NCBI RefSeq assembly: GCF_900089605.1
Contig: NZ_LT594324.1
Location: 1,550,001-1,614,000 of the forward strand
DNA length: 64,000 bases
Origin: Micromonospora narathiwatensis
Lineage (GTDB): Bacteria > Actinomycetota > Actinomycetes > Mycobacteriales > Micromonosporaceae
Reading direction: 5' to 3'
Position numbers and translations under genes: made by a program
The notes under the pieces: generated by a model
Database searches by the model: none
Told to the model about the DNA's origin: nothing
The model's input: the letters and a program-made list of their open reading frames with translations, nothing else
In this document: positions 1-8,110 of the stretch, one piece after another
Numbering within the stretch: position 1 is the first letter of the stretch
Layout of the letters: the number at the start of each line of letters is the position of its first letter

Positions 1-434
1 TCGTACGCCAGGGTCAGCGCCTCGATGGCGATCTCCTGCGCGAGGGTGTTCAGGTGCGCGCCCCGCCACCGGGTCGGCCACGCGTTGATCATGTTCCAGC
101 GCAGCATCTCGGCCGTGCCGGCCGGGTCCAGCAGCACCACCGAGACGTTGCGCCGGCTGACCGTCCCCTTCGCCGCCGCGTTCACCCAGTCCCACAGCTC
201 GCGGGACGAGGTGAGGCCGAAGTGGAGGGTCACCGGGGCGTACTCGACCTGCCCCGGAACGGACCGGATCCGCTCGTTGCCGGCCTCCCGGTACGCCAGC
301 GACGGAATGGTCACCTCAAGCCCGCTGACCTCCGTGAAGTGCCCGTTCGTGACCCCGTTGATGAGCAGCTTGAAGTGGTAGGCCCGGTACGGGTCGACGG
401 GCGTGCCCGGTTGCGGGGTGGCCGTGGTCGGCAT
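1..434 (-). CDS. Phage tail tube protein (gp19/gpFII-like), partial
   Basis: Open to the left window edge, so the C-terminus is missing; about 144 residues are visible. The N-terminus reads MPTTATPQPGTPVDPYRAYH and is followed by FKLLINGVTNGHFTEVSGLE, the usual opening of T4 gp19-like inner tube proteins of contractile tails and extracellular injection systems. These proteins stack into the rigid inner tube that the sheath drives forward. The gene starts one base after the sheath stop codon and is read in the same direction, as expected for the sheath-tube order of such loci. The family call is strong; whether this is a prophage remnant or an eCIS depends on genes beyond the window. Confidence 0.8.
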   Translation of the reverse strand, partial: MPTTATPQPGTPVDPYRAYHFKLLINGVTNGHFTEVSGLEVTIPSLAYREAGNERIRSVPGQVEYAPVTLHFGLTSSRELWDWVNAAAKGTVSRRNVSVVLLDPAGTAEMLRWNMINAWPTRWRGAHLNTLAQEIAIEALTLAY

Positions 435-435
435 G

Positions 436-1677
436 TCAGCCTCCGATCGTGTCGGTCTCGGTGCCGCCGGCCCACTGGCTCAGCTTGAACACCACGAACT
501 CCGCGGGCTTGACCACCGCGATGCCGATGTGCGCGACGACCATGCCGGCGTCGCGGACGTCGGCCGGGTTGGTCTCCTCGTCGCACTTGACGAAGAACGC
601 CTCCTCCGGCGTACGTCCGAGCAGCGCGCCGTCGCGCCACACACGGGTGAGGAACGCGCCGATGTCGCGGCGGATCGAGCGCCAGAGCGTGTAGTCGTTC
701 GGCTCGAAGACCATCCACCGGGTGCCGTTGGCGATGGCCTGCTCGATGGCGATGGAGAGCCGCCGGACGTTGAGGTATCGCCACTCGCTGGCTTCGGCGG
801 CGAGGGTACGGGCGCCCCAGAGCCGGATGCCCTCGCCGGCGAAGTAGCGGATCACGTTGACGCCCTTGGGGTTGAGCACGTCGTGCTCGGGGCGGGTGAC
901 CCGGCAGGCGAGGTCGACCGCGCCGCGTACCGGCTCGTTGGCCGGGGCCTTGTGCACGCCGCGCAGCGCGTCGGTGCGCGCCCAGATGCCGGCCACGTGC
1001 CCGCTCGGCGGGGTGAGTACCAGCTCGCCGGTGAGCGGGTCGCGTACCTTGATCCACGGGAAGTAGAAGGTGGCGAAGTCCGACTGCCGGGGCCGGTACG
1101 CGGCCGGCCCGTCGTCGTCGGGCTTGGGCGTGCCGTCGGCGGGTTTCGGCGTGCCGTCGGCCGGTTTGCCGGACGGCCGCGCCGAGCCCGGCGTGGCGAC
1201 CCGGGTCAGCGTGGAGACGTCGTCCACGTCCGGGGGCGGGTCGCAGATCGCCACCATGGTCCGCAGCCGCTCGGCCATGCTGATCAGCGCCTCGTGGGAC
1301 ACCGGGTCGTGGTAGCCGGGGGCGGCCAGGATGGAGACCTCGTCGACGGCCTCCAGCAGTTGCAGCCCGCTGCGCCGCCCGCCGGCGCCGGTGAGCTGGC
1401 CGCCCGCGCCGACGTTGACCACCCAGCACCGGGTGCCCCCGTTGTCGAGGAAGCCGAACACCGCCCGCGCCAGCGGGGTGCTCGCCAGGTGCTCGCCGTC
1501 GGCGTACAGCCGGAGGAACTCCGACCAGCTGTTGATCGCGAGGGCCTGGCCGACGTGCGCGGTGGGGTCCGGCGCGACCCCGACGAAGGCGGCGGTGCTG
1601 GTGCCGGCCGGCCCGATCGGGCGGGCGCCGCTGGGCACCTCCTCCACGTATATGCCGGGGGAGAAGTAGGTGGGCAT
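436..1677 (-). CDS. Contractile tail sheath protein
   Basis: A protein of 413 residues beginning MPTYFSPGIYVEEVPSGARP, the hallmark N-terminus of phage/eCIS tail sheath proteins (PGIYVEEV). The C-terminal half carries the conserved sheath fold segments NVIRYFAGEGIRLWGARTL and WMVFEPNDYTLW. The sheath surrounds the inner tube and contracts to fire it. Residues about 169-190 hold a KPADGTP tandem repeat joined to an acidic DDD stretch, which looks like a flexible surface insertion. A good ribosome-binding site (AAGGAGG) precedes the ATG. It lies directly upstream of the tube gene in one leftward operon. Confidence 0.9.
   Translation of the reverse strand: MPTYFSPGIYVEEVPSGARPIGPAGTSTAAFVGVAPDPTAHVGQALAINSWSEFLRLYADGEHLASTPLARAVFGFLDNGGTRCWVVNVGAGGQLTGAGGRRSGLQLLEAVDEVSILAAPGYHDPVSHEALISMAERLRTMVAICDPPPDVDDVSTLTRVATPGSARPSGKPADGTPKPADGTPKPDDDGPAAYRPRQSDFATFYFPWIKVRDPLTGELVLTPPSGHVAGIWARTDALRGVHKAPANEPVRGAVDLACRVTRPEHDVLNPKGVNVIRYFAGEGIRLWGARTLAAEASEWRYLNVRRLSIAIEQAIANGTRWMVFEPNDYTLWRSIRRDIGAFLTRVWRDGALLGRTPEEAFFVKCDEETNPADVRDAGMVVAHIGIAVVKPAEFVVFKLSQWAGGTETDTIGG
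1109..1170 (-). repeat. Short tandem repeat inside the sheath gene
   Basis: About 21-bp units (GGCGTGCCGTCGGCGGGTTT and close variants on the + strand) are repeated in frame and encode KPADGTP repeats in the middle of the sheath protein. The length of this linker could vary between strains. Confidence 0.6.
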
Positions 1678-1702
1678 CGGGTCCTCCTTGGGGCGGTCCG
1701 GC

Positions 1703-2383
1703 TCAGTCGGGGGCGCAGACGATGACGAGGTCGGGGTCGGCGGGGTCGAGGTCGGCGGTGAAGGTGCGGCCCCGGCCGAGCAGCCGGACCCGGACCGGCC
1801 GGCCCGGGTCGTCCGGGTCGTGGGGGAGCCCGACCAGCCGGAACCGGCCGGCGCCGTCGGTCCGCGTCGCGTACGGGGTGCCGACCACCTCGACCCGCAT
1901 CGCGGCGAGCGGTTGCCGCTCCGGCCCGACCACGCGGCCGTCGAGGGTGCGCATGCCGAGCTGCCGCAGCCGCAGCGGATGCCGCACGGGCGGCACGGGT
2001 GGCAGCGGCCGGGCGATCTGTGCCGGCACGTCGAGCAGCAGCGCCGGCCGGGGCGCGACGCCGAAGGCCCGCCACAACTCCGGGTCGCCGGCGGCCAGTG
2101 CCAGCTCCGGCTCGCCGGCGGTCGCGGCGGCGGCGAGCACCCGGTCCAGCGCGGGCAGCGCCGCCGGTCCGGCCCCGCTGACCAGCAGCCGGACCACGAA
2201 CCGGTACGGTTCCCGGGCCTCGCCGCCGGCGGCGGTCTGCCGGGCCGGCCGCAGCTCCAGCGGCCAGACGGTGAGCCCGCCCGCCGGGTCGTCGCGGGGC
2301 GGGCCGACCGGGACGGGGTCGCCCGCCGCCCCGGTCAGCCAGGCCGCGACGTCCGCGACGGCCGCCTCGATCGCGCCGGTCAT
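1703..2383 (-). CDS. Pvc16/DUF4255-like protein with carboxypeptidase-regulatory-like domain
   Basis: A protein of 226 residues. The N-terminal two thirds resemble the Pvc16 N-terminal family (DUF4255) found next to sheath genes in contractile injection systems, where it is thought to cap or terminate the tail. The C-terminal part (from about residue 150: LDGRVVGPERQPLAAMRVEV, then TRTDGAGRFRLVGLP) is a carboxypeptidase-regulatory-like beta-sandwich. The ATG overlaps the stop of the upstream membrane-protein gene by 4 bp, so the two are translationally coupled. The call rests on fold-like features and context and is moderately sure. Confidence 0.6.
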   Translation of the reverse strand: MTGAIEAAVADVAAWLTGAAGDPVPVGPPRDDPAGGLTVWPLELRPARQTAAGGEAREPYRFVVRLLVSGAGPAALPALDRVLAAAATAGEPELALAAGDPELWRAFGVAPRPALLLDVPAQIARPLPPVPPVRHPLRLRQLGMRTLDGRVVGPERQPLAAMRVEVVGTPYATRTDGAGRFRLVGLPHDPDDPGRPVRVRLLGRGRTFTADLDPADPDLVIVCAPD

Positions 2384-2997
2384 CGCGGCGGGGTTCCCTG
2401 GATCCGGTACGCGATGGCCTCGTTCCACACATGCGGGTAGACGCCGATCTCGAAGTACCGGGTGAACCGGTTGATCGGCGCGTTGACGTGGTCGTGCCAG
2501 AGCAGCCACACCGGGGCGATGGTGAACAGCACGTAGTTGAGCCCGACCAGGGGCAGGTAGAGCGGGCCGAGCAGGCGGGCCTGGAGGATGTGCACGTCCT
2601 CGTGCCGCTGGATGCGGGGACTGGACCCGGCGCAGACCGTGCCGATGGTGGTGGCGTACCGGGGCGACACCCCCTCGACCACGTTGACCCGGCCGCTGCC
2701 CTGTGACACCACCCGGTCGAGCTGGTGTCCGACGATCAGGTGCGGGGCCAGGTAGATCGCCCCGGCCACGGTGTTGAGCAGGCTCCAGGTGTGGTCGACC
2801 ACGAAGCGGAAGATCCCCTTCGGGTCCGCCCCGTACGTGCCGGCCGCGGCGACCGCCCAGCCGAACGGCGCGCCGACCAGCAGACCGACGACCGCGCCGA
2901 TCACCAGGCCGAGCAGGCCGCCGGCGAGCTGGCCGAGCAGCGCGCCGAGGACGATGTGGACGGCGGCGGTGATGATGCCGAAGATCATCTCGGTCAC
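2380..2997 (-). CDS. Membrane protein with HExxH zincin-like motif, eCIS-associated
   Basis: A protein of 205 residues. It opens with a Gly-zipper hydrophobic region (residues about 5-50) rich in GALLGQLAGGLLG and GLLVGAPFGW. At about residue 140 it has RHEDVHILQARLLGPLYLPL, with HEDVH fitting the HExxH metallopeptidase signature and the following LLGPLYLP resembling a segment seen in several toxin-associated metallopeptidase-like proteins. It sits between tail genes and a small membrane protein in a leftward operon. It could be a membrane-anchored peptidase acting with the injection system, or an inactive structural relative. The family name is not known to me. Confidence 0.5.
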   Translation of the reverse strand: MTEMIFGIITAAVHIVLGALLGQLAGGLLGLVIGAVVGLLVGAPFGWAVAAAGTYGADPKGIFRFVVDHTWSLLNTVAGAIYLAPHLIVGHQLDRVVSQGSGRVNVVEGVSPRYATTIGTVCAGSSPRIQRHEDVHILQARLLGPLYLPLVGLNYVLFTIAPVWLLWHDHVNAPINRFTRYFEIGVYPHVWNEAIAYRIQGTPPR

Positions 2998-3004
2998 CCC
3001 TTCC

Positions 3005-3349
3005 TCAGACCCACGAGCGGACGTAGCGGGGCTCGCGTCCCTGCGCGAGCTGGGTGGGCGACGCCTGGGTCGCCTGCCGGTTGCCGGGGGGCAGCTGGTT
3101 GATGCCGAGGGCGGCGGAGAAGATGACCAGTCCGTTGAAGAACGCGATGATCCACTTTTCCGGGCCGGCGCCGTCGGCGAACGCCGCGGTGAGGTACGAC
3201 AGCGCGAGGGCGACGCCCAGCGCGATCCACTTGCGTGCCTTGTCGCCGCTCGGGCCGATCAGGCCGCCGACGACGTTGGTTGCCAGCAGCGTGGCCGCGC
3301 TGGCGCCGGTCAGGCTGCCCAGGGCGGCCCAGGTGAAGAGATCGTTCAC
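3005..3349 (-). CDS. Small membrane protein upstream of tail genes
   Basis: A protein of 114 residues with about three hydrophobic segments (LGSLTGASAATLLATNVVGG, WIALGVALALSYLTAAFA and WIIAFFNGLVIFSAALGI) and a polar Arg/Gln-rich C-terminus. It is the first gene of the leftward tail-protein operon, 7 bp before the HExxH membrane-protein gene. Size and topology suggest a holin-like or anchoring role, but nothing in the sequence proves this. Confidence 0.55.
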   Translation of the reverse strand: MNDLFTWAALGSLTGASAATLLATNVVGGLIGPSGDKARKWIALGVALALSYLTAAFADGAGPEKWIIAFFNGLVIFSAALGINQLPPGNRQATQASPTQLAQGREPRYVRSWV

Positions 3350-3450
3350 GGCGATCTCCCTTCGGATGGTGCGGTGGTGCGTCGGGGTGGGTGGTGCGAC
3401 GGCCGGGCCCGGGTGGGCCGGGCCGCCCGGATGGCGGCGTTCGCGCCGGG

Positions 3451-4374
3451 TCAGACCGATCCCGGGTGGTCGGCCGGGGGTAGCGGCGCGGGCGTGGGGG
3501 CGGCCGGGGCGGCGGTGACCGGGCCGCGCGGGCGGCGGAGCAGGAGTACGACGACCACGGCGAGCAGCAGCAGGACGACCACGCCGCCGACCACCAGCAG
3601 CCAGGGGAAGGAACCGCCGGAGGCCGCGGCGGTCGTGCCGGTCGGGGCGGGCTGTGCCGGCGCCTCCGCCACGGCCCGCAGCTCAGCCGGCTTGGTCTGG
3701 TCGGCGGCCAGCTTCCAGCTCACCGTCCGGTCGTTGACCGTGCCGTTGCTGTCGAGCACCCGACCGGGGAATGTCATGGATATCTCGAGCGACAACGATC
3801 GCAGAAATTCCTGTTGGGTCTGTGGGTTGTACTGGGCCGCTTTCTCGCCGTAATTCTTCGGGTCCAGGGAGAGCGTGAAGCGGTAGAGGTTGCTCTCTCG
3901 GCGCAGATTCACGCCATCTCTGTTGAATTCCGCCAGCGGCTTTTTGTGATAGGAGATGTGAACGCCGTAAACCTGGGCCGTCTCGTACACGGTCTCGTCG
4001 CCGGCGGGCAGCGTGGGGAGCTTGCCCCGCAGTTCGTCGAAGGCGGCCGGGATGTCGGTGCGCTGCGGGGGATTGGGCACCTGTCCGGCGGGGCGGGTCG
4101 CTCTGATGGCGGGGCCGGTCGGGGTGATGACGGGCAGGTTGGGCAGGTGCGGTCTGATGACGCGCCAGTCGGGGATGGCCGGGCCGATCACGGGTCCCGA
4201 GCCGGGCGGTGCGAGCTTGGACTTCTCGGCGGTCACCAGGAGTTGGCCCGTCACCGTGTCGTCGCCGTTCACGGTCAGCCCGAGGTTGAACTGCGTGCAG
4301 CCGCTCAGCGCGGCCACGAGGGCGAGACACACCGCGAGGCGGAATGCCCGGCCGTGGTGGAGTCCCCTGTTCAT
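3451..4374 (-). CDS. LppM-like lipoprotein with C-terminal membrane anchor
   Basis: A protein of 307 residues. The signal sequence ends in the lipobox LSGC (RLAVCLALVAALSGC), after which FNLGLTVNGDDTVTGQLLVT matches the actinobacterial LppM/DUF3153 family of surface lipoproteins. A single transmembrane helix (LLVVGGVVVLLLLAVVVVLL) and a basic/Pro-rich tail close the protein, so it is tethered at both ends. I chose the ATG at 4374 because an earlier in-frame start would put the Arg-rich signal peptide too far inside. The start codon lies 12 bp from a perfect Crp-type palindrome. The gene is separated from the tail operon by about 100 bp and is probably independent of it. Confidence 0.75.
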   Translation of the reverse strand: MNRGLHHGRAFRLAVCLALVAALSGCTQFNLGLTVNGDDTVTGQLLVTAEKSKLAPPGSGPVIGPAIPDWRVIRPHLPNLPVITPTGPAIRATRPAGQVPNPPQRTDIPAAFDELRGKLPTLPAGDETVYETAQVYGVHISYHKKPLAEFNRDGVNLRRESNLYRFTLSLDPKNYGEKAAQYNPQTQQEFLRSLSLEISMTFPGRVLDSNGTVNDRTVSWKLAADQTKPAELRAVAEAPAQPAPTGTTAAASGGSFPWLLVVGGVVVLLLLAVVVVLLLRRPRGPVTAAPAAPTPAPLPPADHPGSV

Positions 4375-4386
4375 GCGAACAGTGTG

Positions 4387-4402
4387 TGTGATCGCTATCA
4401 CA
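4387..4402. promoter_or_regulatory. Perfect Crp-family operator palindrome
   Basis: TGTGATCGCTATCACA has perfect TGTGA-N6-TCACA symmetry, the consensus of Crp/GlxR-type regulators. It is centred about 20 bp upstream of the LppM-like start codon. It overlaps the left arm of a second inverted repeat, TGATCGCT (4389-4396) with AGCGATCA (4413-4420). A position this close to the start suggests repression or a promoter lying on the site. Confidence 0.6.
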
Positions 4403-4502
4403 TCCAGCAGTCAGCGATCAGTCACATGCATGTCGCCGATCTTACCGGTCACCTGTCCCGTTCGGCCGACCCCGGAAAGTCGACCGATAGATATTCTGAA
4501 AG

Positions 4503-5040
4503 GTTGACCATTGCGCGGTTTCCGGCGGTGATCTCCTTCGCCCCGACGGGTGACGCGCACAGCGCGTACCGGGGCGCCGCGCTGGCCACGTACGACGGCG
4601 AGACCAGGCGGACCGTCGAGCTGCTCGGCGACCGGATCCCCACCGACACCGTCCGGCGGATCTGGGCCACGGCCCTGGAAACGACCTGGATGGGGCCGCA
4701 TGTCTGGTTCCACGGCGACGTCGCCTGGGGGAACCTGCTGGTGCGGGACGGCCGGCTCGTCGCGGTCATCGACTTCGGCTGCTGTGGGATGGGCGATCCG
4801 GCCTGCGACCTGGCCGTCGCCTGGACGCTGCTGTCCGGCCCGAGCCGGGCGGCGTTCCGCGCCGCGCTCGGCGTGGACGACGCGACCTGGGCCCGGGGGC
4901 GGGGCTGGGTGCTCTGAAAGGGCCTGATCACGCTCGACAGCCCCGACCCGGTCCGCGTCGCCGAGGCCCGCCACATGGTCGACGCCGTCCTCGCCGAGTA
5001 CGCCGAGTCCATCCCGGGCCGGGGCCGCCCGCTCGGGTGA
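4503..5040 (+). pseudogene. Aminoglycoside phosphotransferase remnant with nonsense codon
   Basis: The reading frame carries the C-terminal half of an APH/choline-kinase-like enzyme: WFHGDVAWGNLLVRDGRL (catalytic HGDxxxxN loop) and AVIDFGCCGMGDPACDLAVA (metal-binding IDFG, then GDPA.DLA). About the first half of the domain, including the ATP-binding lobe, is missing upstream. The frame is stopped by TGA at 4915-4917 exactly where the family usually has Trp (GW.L-W-KAL), and continues in frame with KGLITL and VAEARHMVDAVLAEY to a second TGA at 5038. Truncation plus a W-to-stop change make this a decayed gene. Confidence 0.8.
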
Positions 5041-5207
5041 GGGTGTGGCCGCCGGGACCGTCGACCCGTCCCGGCTCTCTTTACGAGCATGAAATCGACT
5101 GTTATCTTTCCGGCAAGACTTGCAAGAGTTTGCAGTCTCCGGAGGTCGGCCGGCGCGGCGTTCGGGCGTACGAACCATCCACCACCCGCGTTCCGTCGGA
5201 GATCACC

Positions 5208-7535
5208 ATGCCCAGACCCCGTACCCGCGCTGTCCTCGCCCGGTTGCTCGTCGCCATGCTGGCGGCCGCCGGCCTCACCGTCGGCTCCCCGCCCGCCGCC
5301 GCCTCGATCGACACCCGGTCGCTCGGTGCCCGCTACGACGCCACCGGCGCCACCATCACGTTCCGGGTCCACTCGGCCGCCGCCACCCGCATCGCCGTCT
5401 ACCTCTACGCCGCGCCGACCGACGCCGCCGAGCGGGTCAGCTACGTGCTCACCCGGGACGCGTCGGCGATCTTCAGCACCTCGGTTGCCGTCGCCACCCT
5501 GCGGGACACCTACGGCATCACCGGCACCGTCTACTACGGCTACCGGGCGTGGGGGCCGAACTGGCCGTACAGCACCGCCTGGACGAAGGGATCGTCGGCC
5601 GGCTTCATCTCCGACGTCGACTCCGCCGGCAACCGGTTCAACCCCAACAAGCTGCTGGTCGACCCGTACGCCCGGGAGATGAGCCACGACCCGCTGCGCC
5701 CCGGCATGACCAACGGGACGGTCTACGCCTCCGGCCCGTCGTACCGCACGCTGGACAGCGGCCCGTACGCGCCGAAGGGCATCGTGCTCGCCGCCGGCAC
5801 CGCCGCGACCGGCACCAAACCGACCCGACCGTTCAAGGACGACATCGTGTACGAGGTGCACGTACGCGGACTCACCAGGAACGACCCCGGCGTGCCCGCC
5901 GCCTACCAGGGGACCTACCGGGGCGCCGGGATGAAGGCCGGCTACCTGGCCTCGCTCGGGGTGACGGCGGTGGAGTTCCTGCCCGTGCAGGAAACCCAGA
6001 ACGACGCCAACGACGTCAACCCGACCAGCACCAGCGGGGACAACTACTGGGGCTACATGACGCTGAACTGGTTCGCCCCCGACCGCCGGTACTCCTCGGA
6101 CCGCACCCCCGGCGGTCCCACCCGCGAGTTCCAGGCGATGGTCAAGGCGTTCCACGACGCCGGCATCAAGGTGTTGCTCGACGTGGTCTACAACCACACC
6201 GGCGAGGGCGGCGCGTACAACTCGGGCGGCTCGTCCGTCTACGACCTGTGGTCCTGGCGGGGGCTGGACAACCCGACGTACTACTCGCTGACCGCCGACC
6301 GGCAGTCGTCCTGGGACAACACCGGCGTGGGCGGCAACTACAACACCTACAATCCCGTCGCCCAGGACCTGATCGTCGACTCGCTGGCGTACTGGAAGGA
6401 CATCCTCGGCGTCGACGGATTCCGGCACGACCTGGCCACCGTGCTCGGCAACACCTGCCAGCACGGCTGCTACCAGTACAGCCGCACCGACCCGAACACG
6501 GCGCTGAACCGGATCGTCCGGGAGATGCCGGCCCGGCCGGCCGGCGGCGGCAGCGGGGTGGACTGGATCGGCGAGCCGTGGGCCGTCGGCGCCGGCACCT
6601 ACCAGGTGGGCAACCTGCCCGCCGGCTGGTCGGAGTGGAACGGCCAGTACCGCGACACGCTGCGCAGCGACCAGAACCGGATGGGCTATGACGCGGTCAC
6701 CCCGGGACAGCTCGCCAACCGCTTCGCCGGCTCCTCCGACCTGTACGGCGACGACGGCCGCCGGCCGTGGAACTCGGTGAACTTCATGGTGGCCCACGAC
6801 GGGTTCACCCTGCGCGACCTCTACGCCTGCAACACCAAGAACAACACCCAGGGCTGGCCGTACGGGCCGTCCGACGGCGGCAGCGACGACAACCGCTCCT
6901 GGGACCAGGGCGGGGTCGCGGCCGACCAGCGGCGGGCCGCCCGCAACGGGCAGGCATTCCTGATGCTCTCCGCCGGCACGCCGATGATGACCGGTGGGGA
7001 CGAGGTGCTACGCGGCATCCGCTGCAACAACAACCCGTACAACCTGGACTCGTCGGCGAACTGGCTGGGCTGGAGCCCCGACGCCGCCCAGATCACCTTC
7101 CGTACCTTCACCGCGCGGCTGGCCGCGTTCCGCAAGGCCCACCCGGCGCTGCGTCCGGCGTCCTTCTACTCGGCGAGCGACGGCAACGGCAACGGCCTGG
7201 CCCAGCTCGTCTGGTTCACCCCGACCGGGAGCAGCCCGGACAGCGCGTACTGGGGGGACGCGAACAACCACGCGATCGGCTGGCGGATCGACGGCACCGA
7301 GTTCGGCGACCCGGCATCGGCGATCTACGTCGGCTACAACGGCTGGTCGGGCGACGTGAACTTCGTACTGCCCTCGCCCGGCGCGGGGAAGCAGTGGTAC
7401 CGGGTCACCGACACCTCGAACTGGGCGGAGGGGCCCGAGCAGGTGGCGCAGCCGGGCGCCGAGGCGTACCTCGGCGGACAGGGCACCAACTACCTGCTGC
7501 GCGGCCGGGCGGTGCTGCTGCTGGTCGCCAGGTAG
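5208..7535 (+). CDS. Secreted isoamylase-type glycogen/starch debranching enzyme (GH13)
   Basis: A protein of 775 residues with a signal peptide (RARRLLVAML-like hydrophobic core, Ala-rich cleavage region near residue 32). An N-terminal CBM48-like domain is followed by a GH13 barrel with the four hallmarks: DVVYNH (about residue 324), GFRHDLA with the nucleophile Asp (about 404), the acid/base Glu in WIGEPW (about 455) and VAHDGF (about 529). Length and the signal peptide match secreted bacterial isoamylases, which hydrolyse alpha-1,6 branches in glycogen or amylopectin, rather than cytosolic GlgX. I chose ATG 5208 because it has a GGAG 6 bp upstream and begins the signal peptide. It is monocistronic. 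Confidence 0.88.
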   Translation: MPRPRTRAVLARLLVAMLAAAGLTVGSPPAAASIDTRSLGARYDATGATITFRVHSAAATRIAVYLYAAPTDAAERVSYVLTRDASAIFSTSVAVATLRDTYGITGTVYYGYRAWGPNWPYSTAWTKGSSAGFISDVDSAGNRFNPNKLLVDPYAREMSHDPLRPGMTNGTVYASGPSYRTLDSGPYAPKGIVLAAGTAATGTKPTRPFKDDIVYEVHVRGLTRNDPGVPAAYQGTYRGAGMKAGYLASLGVTAVEFLPVQETQNDANDVNPTSTSGDNYWGYMTLNWFAPDRRYSSDRTPGGPTREFQAMVKAFHDAGIKVLLDVVYNHTGEGGAYNSGGSSVYDLWSWRGLDNPTYYSLTADRQSSWDNTGVGGNYNTYNPVAQDLIVDSLAYWKDILGVDGFRHDLATVLGNTCQHGCYQYSRTDPNTALNRIVREMPARPAGGGSGVDWIGEPWAVGAGTYQVGNLPAGWSEWNGQYRDTLRSDQNRMGYDAVTPGQLANRFAGSSDLYGDDGRRPWNSVNFMVAHDGFTLRDLYACNTKNNTQGWPYGPSDGGSDDNRSWDQGGVAADQRRAARNGQAFLMLSAGTPMMTGGDEVLRGIRCNNNPYNLDSSANWLGWSPDAAQITFRTFTARLAAFRKAHPALRPASFYSASDGNGNGLAQLVWFTPTGSSPDSAYWGDANNHAIGWRIDGTEFGDPASAIYVGYNGWSGDVNFVLPSPGAGKQWYRVTDTSNWAEGPEQVAQPGAEAYLGGQGTNYLLRGRAVLLLVAR

Positions 7536-7567
7536 CGGGCGGGGCGGCGGGCCGGGCGGGGTCGGAC

Positions 7568-7573
7568 TAGGTT
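7568..7573 (+). promoter_or_regulatory. Putative -10 box for a leaderless mRNA
   Basis: TAGGTT fits the actinobacterial TANNNT -10 element and lies 6 bp before the NUDIX start codon. No Shine-Dalgarno is present, so transcription probably starts at the A of ATG. Confidence 0.45.
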
Positions 7574-7579
7574 GACCGG

Positions 7580-8017
7580 ATGCATGCTGTTGCCTGTGTC
7601 CTGCTGGTCGACCGCGCCGGCCGGCTGCTGCTCCAGCTCCGCGACGCGCACGCGGCGTACCACCCGAACGTGTGGGGCCTGCCCGGCGGGCACTGGGAGC
7701 CGGGCGAGACGATCGAGGAGACGGCGCTGCGGGAGCTGCGGGAGGAGAGCGGGCTGCGCCCCGACGGCCCGCTGCGCCTCTTCGCCGAGCAGGAGATACC
7801 GGAGGTCGACCGGGTCAAGCACTACTTCTTCGGCGCGACCGCCGCCCGGCAGGAGGACGTGGTGCTCGGCGAGGGTAGGGCGATGGTCTTCACCGCCCCG
7901 GCCGACGTGCTGGACGGCCGGCCGTACACCCCGGGCACCGTGGACGTGCTCGCCCGCTTCCTGTCCTCCCCCGAGTACGCCGAACTCGCCGCCCGATCCC
8001 GCGCGGGCCGGGGGTGA
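7580..8017 (+). CDS. NUDIX hydrolase
   Basis: A protein of 145 residues with a full Nudix box, G-x5-E-x7-REUxEExGU, from GHWEPGETIEE to RELREESGL at about residues 37-59. Such enzymes split nucleoside-diphosphate-linked compounds; the substrate cannot be told from sequence. The gene has no ribosome-binding site and a TANNNT box just upstream, pointing to a leaderless transcript. It stands alone between the isoamylase and a FUSC-like gene. Confidence 0.85.
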   Translation: MHAVACVLLVDRAGRLLLQLRDAHAAYHPNVWGLPGGHWEPGETIEETALRELREESGLRPDGPLRLFAEQEIPEVDRVKHYFFGATAARQEDVVLGEGRAMVFTAPADVLDGRPYTPGTVDVLARFLSSPEYAELAARSRAGRG

Positions 8018-8110
8018 TCGGGGCCACCGGCGAGTGGTGGCCCCGATCGCTGCCGTCCGGTCGGCCGGGGCGCACCATGGGTGGGTCCGGACGGGCGACG
8101 GGAGGCGACG

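Noticed and set aside
4449..6797. Long minus-strand open frame across the isoamylase gene (782 residues)
   Set aside because: It is the mirror of GC-rich codon use in the isoamylase gene; its composition is repetitive Val/Gly/Arg with no domain motif.
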